DNA from: Cytophagales bacterium
GTDB taxonomy: Bacteria; Bacteroidota; Bacteroidia; Cytophagales; UBA9547
Direction of reading: 5' to 3'
Assembly (NCBI GenBank): GCA_014376535.1
Contig: JACMRH010000019.1
Span: 1-35,166 of the forward strand
Length of the DNA stretch: 35,166 nucleotides
Shown in pieces: positions 35,118-35,166 of this stretch (the stretch's first letter is position 1; each line of letters starts with the position of its first letter). The position numbers and the translations under genes are program-made. Below the pieces are notes generated by a model, which was not told the DNA's origin, ran no database searches, and saw only the letters and a list, made by a program, of their open reading frames with translations.

Positions 35118-35166
35118 GTTGAGTTTTGTTGTTACAACACTCCAAAATCAACGGTGCAAAATACAA

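Noticed and set aside
35149..35166. Promoter-like TATTTTGCACC on the - strand at the window edge
   Set aside because: The spacing is one base short of TAnnTTTG, no -33 element can be seen within the window, and no - strand gene follows it.

Overview
The window is AT-rich bacterial DNA that looks like a member of the Bacteroidota (Chitinophagales, Sphingobacteriales or Cytophagales type). The pointers are prepilin N-termini of the Bacteroidota kind, an HLGNV block and a DLDG-ended core in the Rhs protein, a SpvB-like giant protein of the type common in that phylum, few Shine-Dalgarno sequences, a TAnnTTTG promoter element, and REP-like intergenic repeats of a kind I associate with that phylum. 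All convincing genes are on the + strand.

Layout. (1) 1-348: the 3' end of a YifB/ComM-type AAA+ gene. (2) 396-3632: first part of a type II secretion / type IV pilus-like machine: a membrane-anchored beta-solenoid protein, two minor pseudopilins and the GspF platform protein. (3) 3746-27045: a tightly packed cargo-like block: a 27-residue hydrophobic micro-ORF, a membrane-anchored Skp/OmpH-like chaperone, a lipoprotein, a 1912-residue SpvB-like giant, a small secreted protein of unknown function, a 1939-residue Cys-rich YD/Fn3 giant, a 3107-residue Rhs protein with an IpaH-like LRR front and a variable tail, and a small DUF3592-like two-TM protein overlapping the Rhs stop codon (immunity-gene position). 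(4) 27051-27256: two copies of a 30-base hairpin repeat and a candidate promoter. (5) 27274-35019: second part of the machine: major pseudopilin, short prepilin peptidase, GspE ATPase, GspD secretin, GspL (PilM-PilN fusion), GspM/PilO, an Fn3-like lipoprotein and GspC/PilP, closed by a strong intrinsic terminator at 35080-35117.

Interpretation. The three giants have N-terminal export signals but no visible type IX sorting domain, and they sit between the two halves of one secretion machine together with a chaperone and a lipoprotein. The simplest reading is a dedicated T2SS-like pathway that exports a three-part Rhs/YD assembly, the last member carrying a polymorphic-toxin-like tail with its own candidate immunity protein. 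The machine assignments are strong. The substrate, assembly and toxin roles are inference from layout and domain content.
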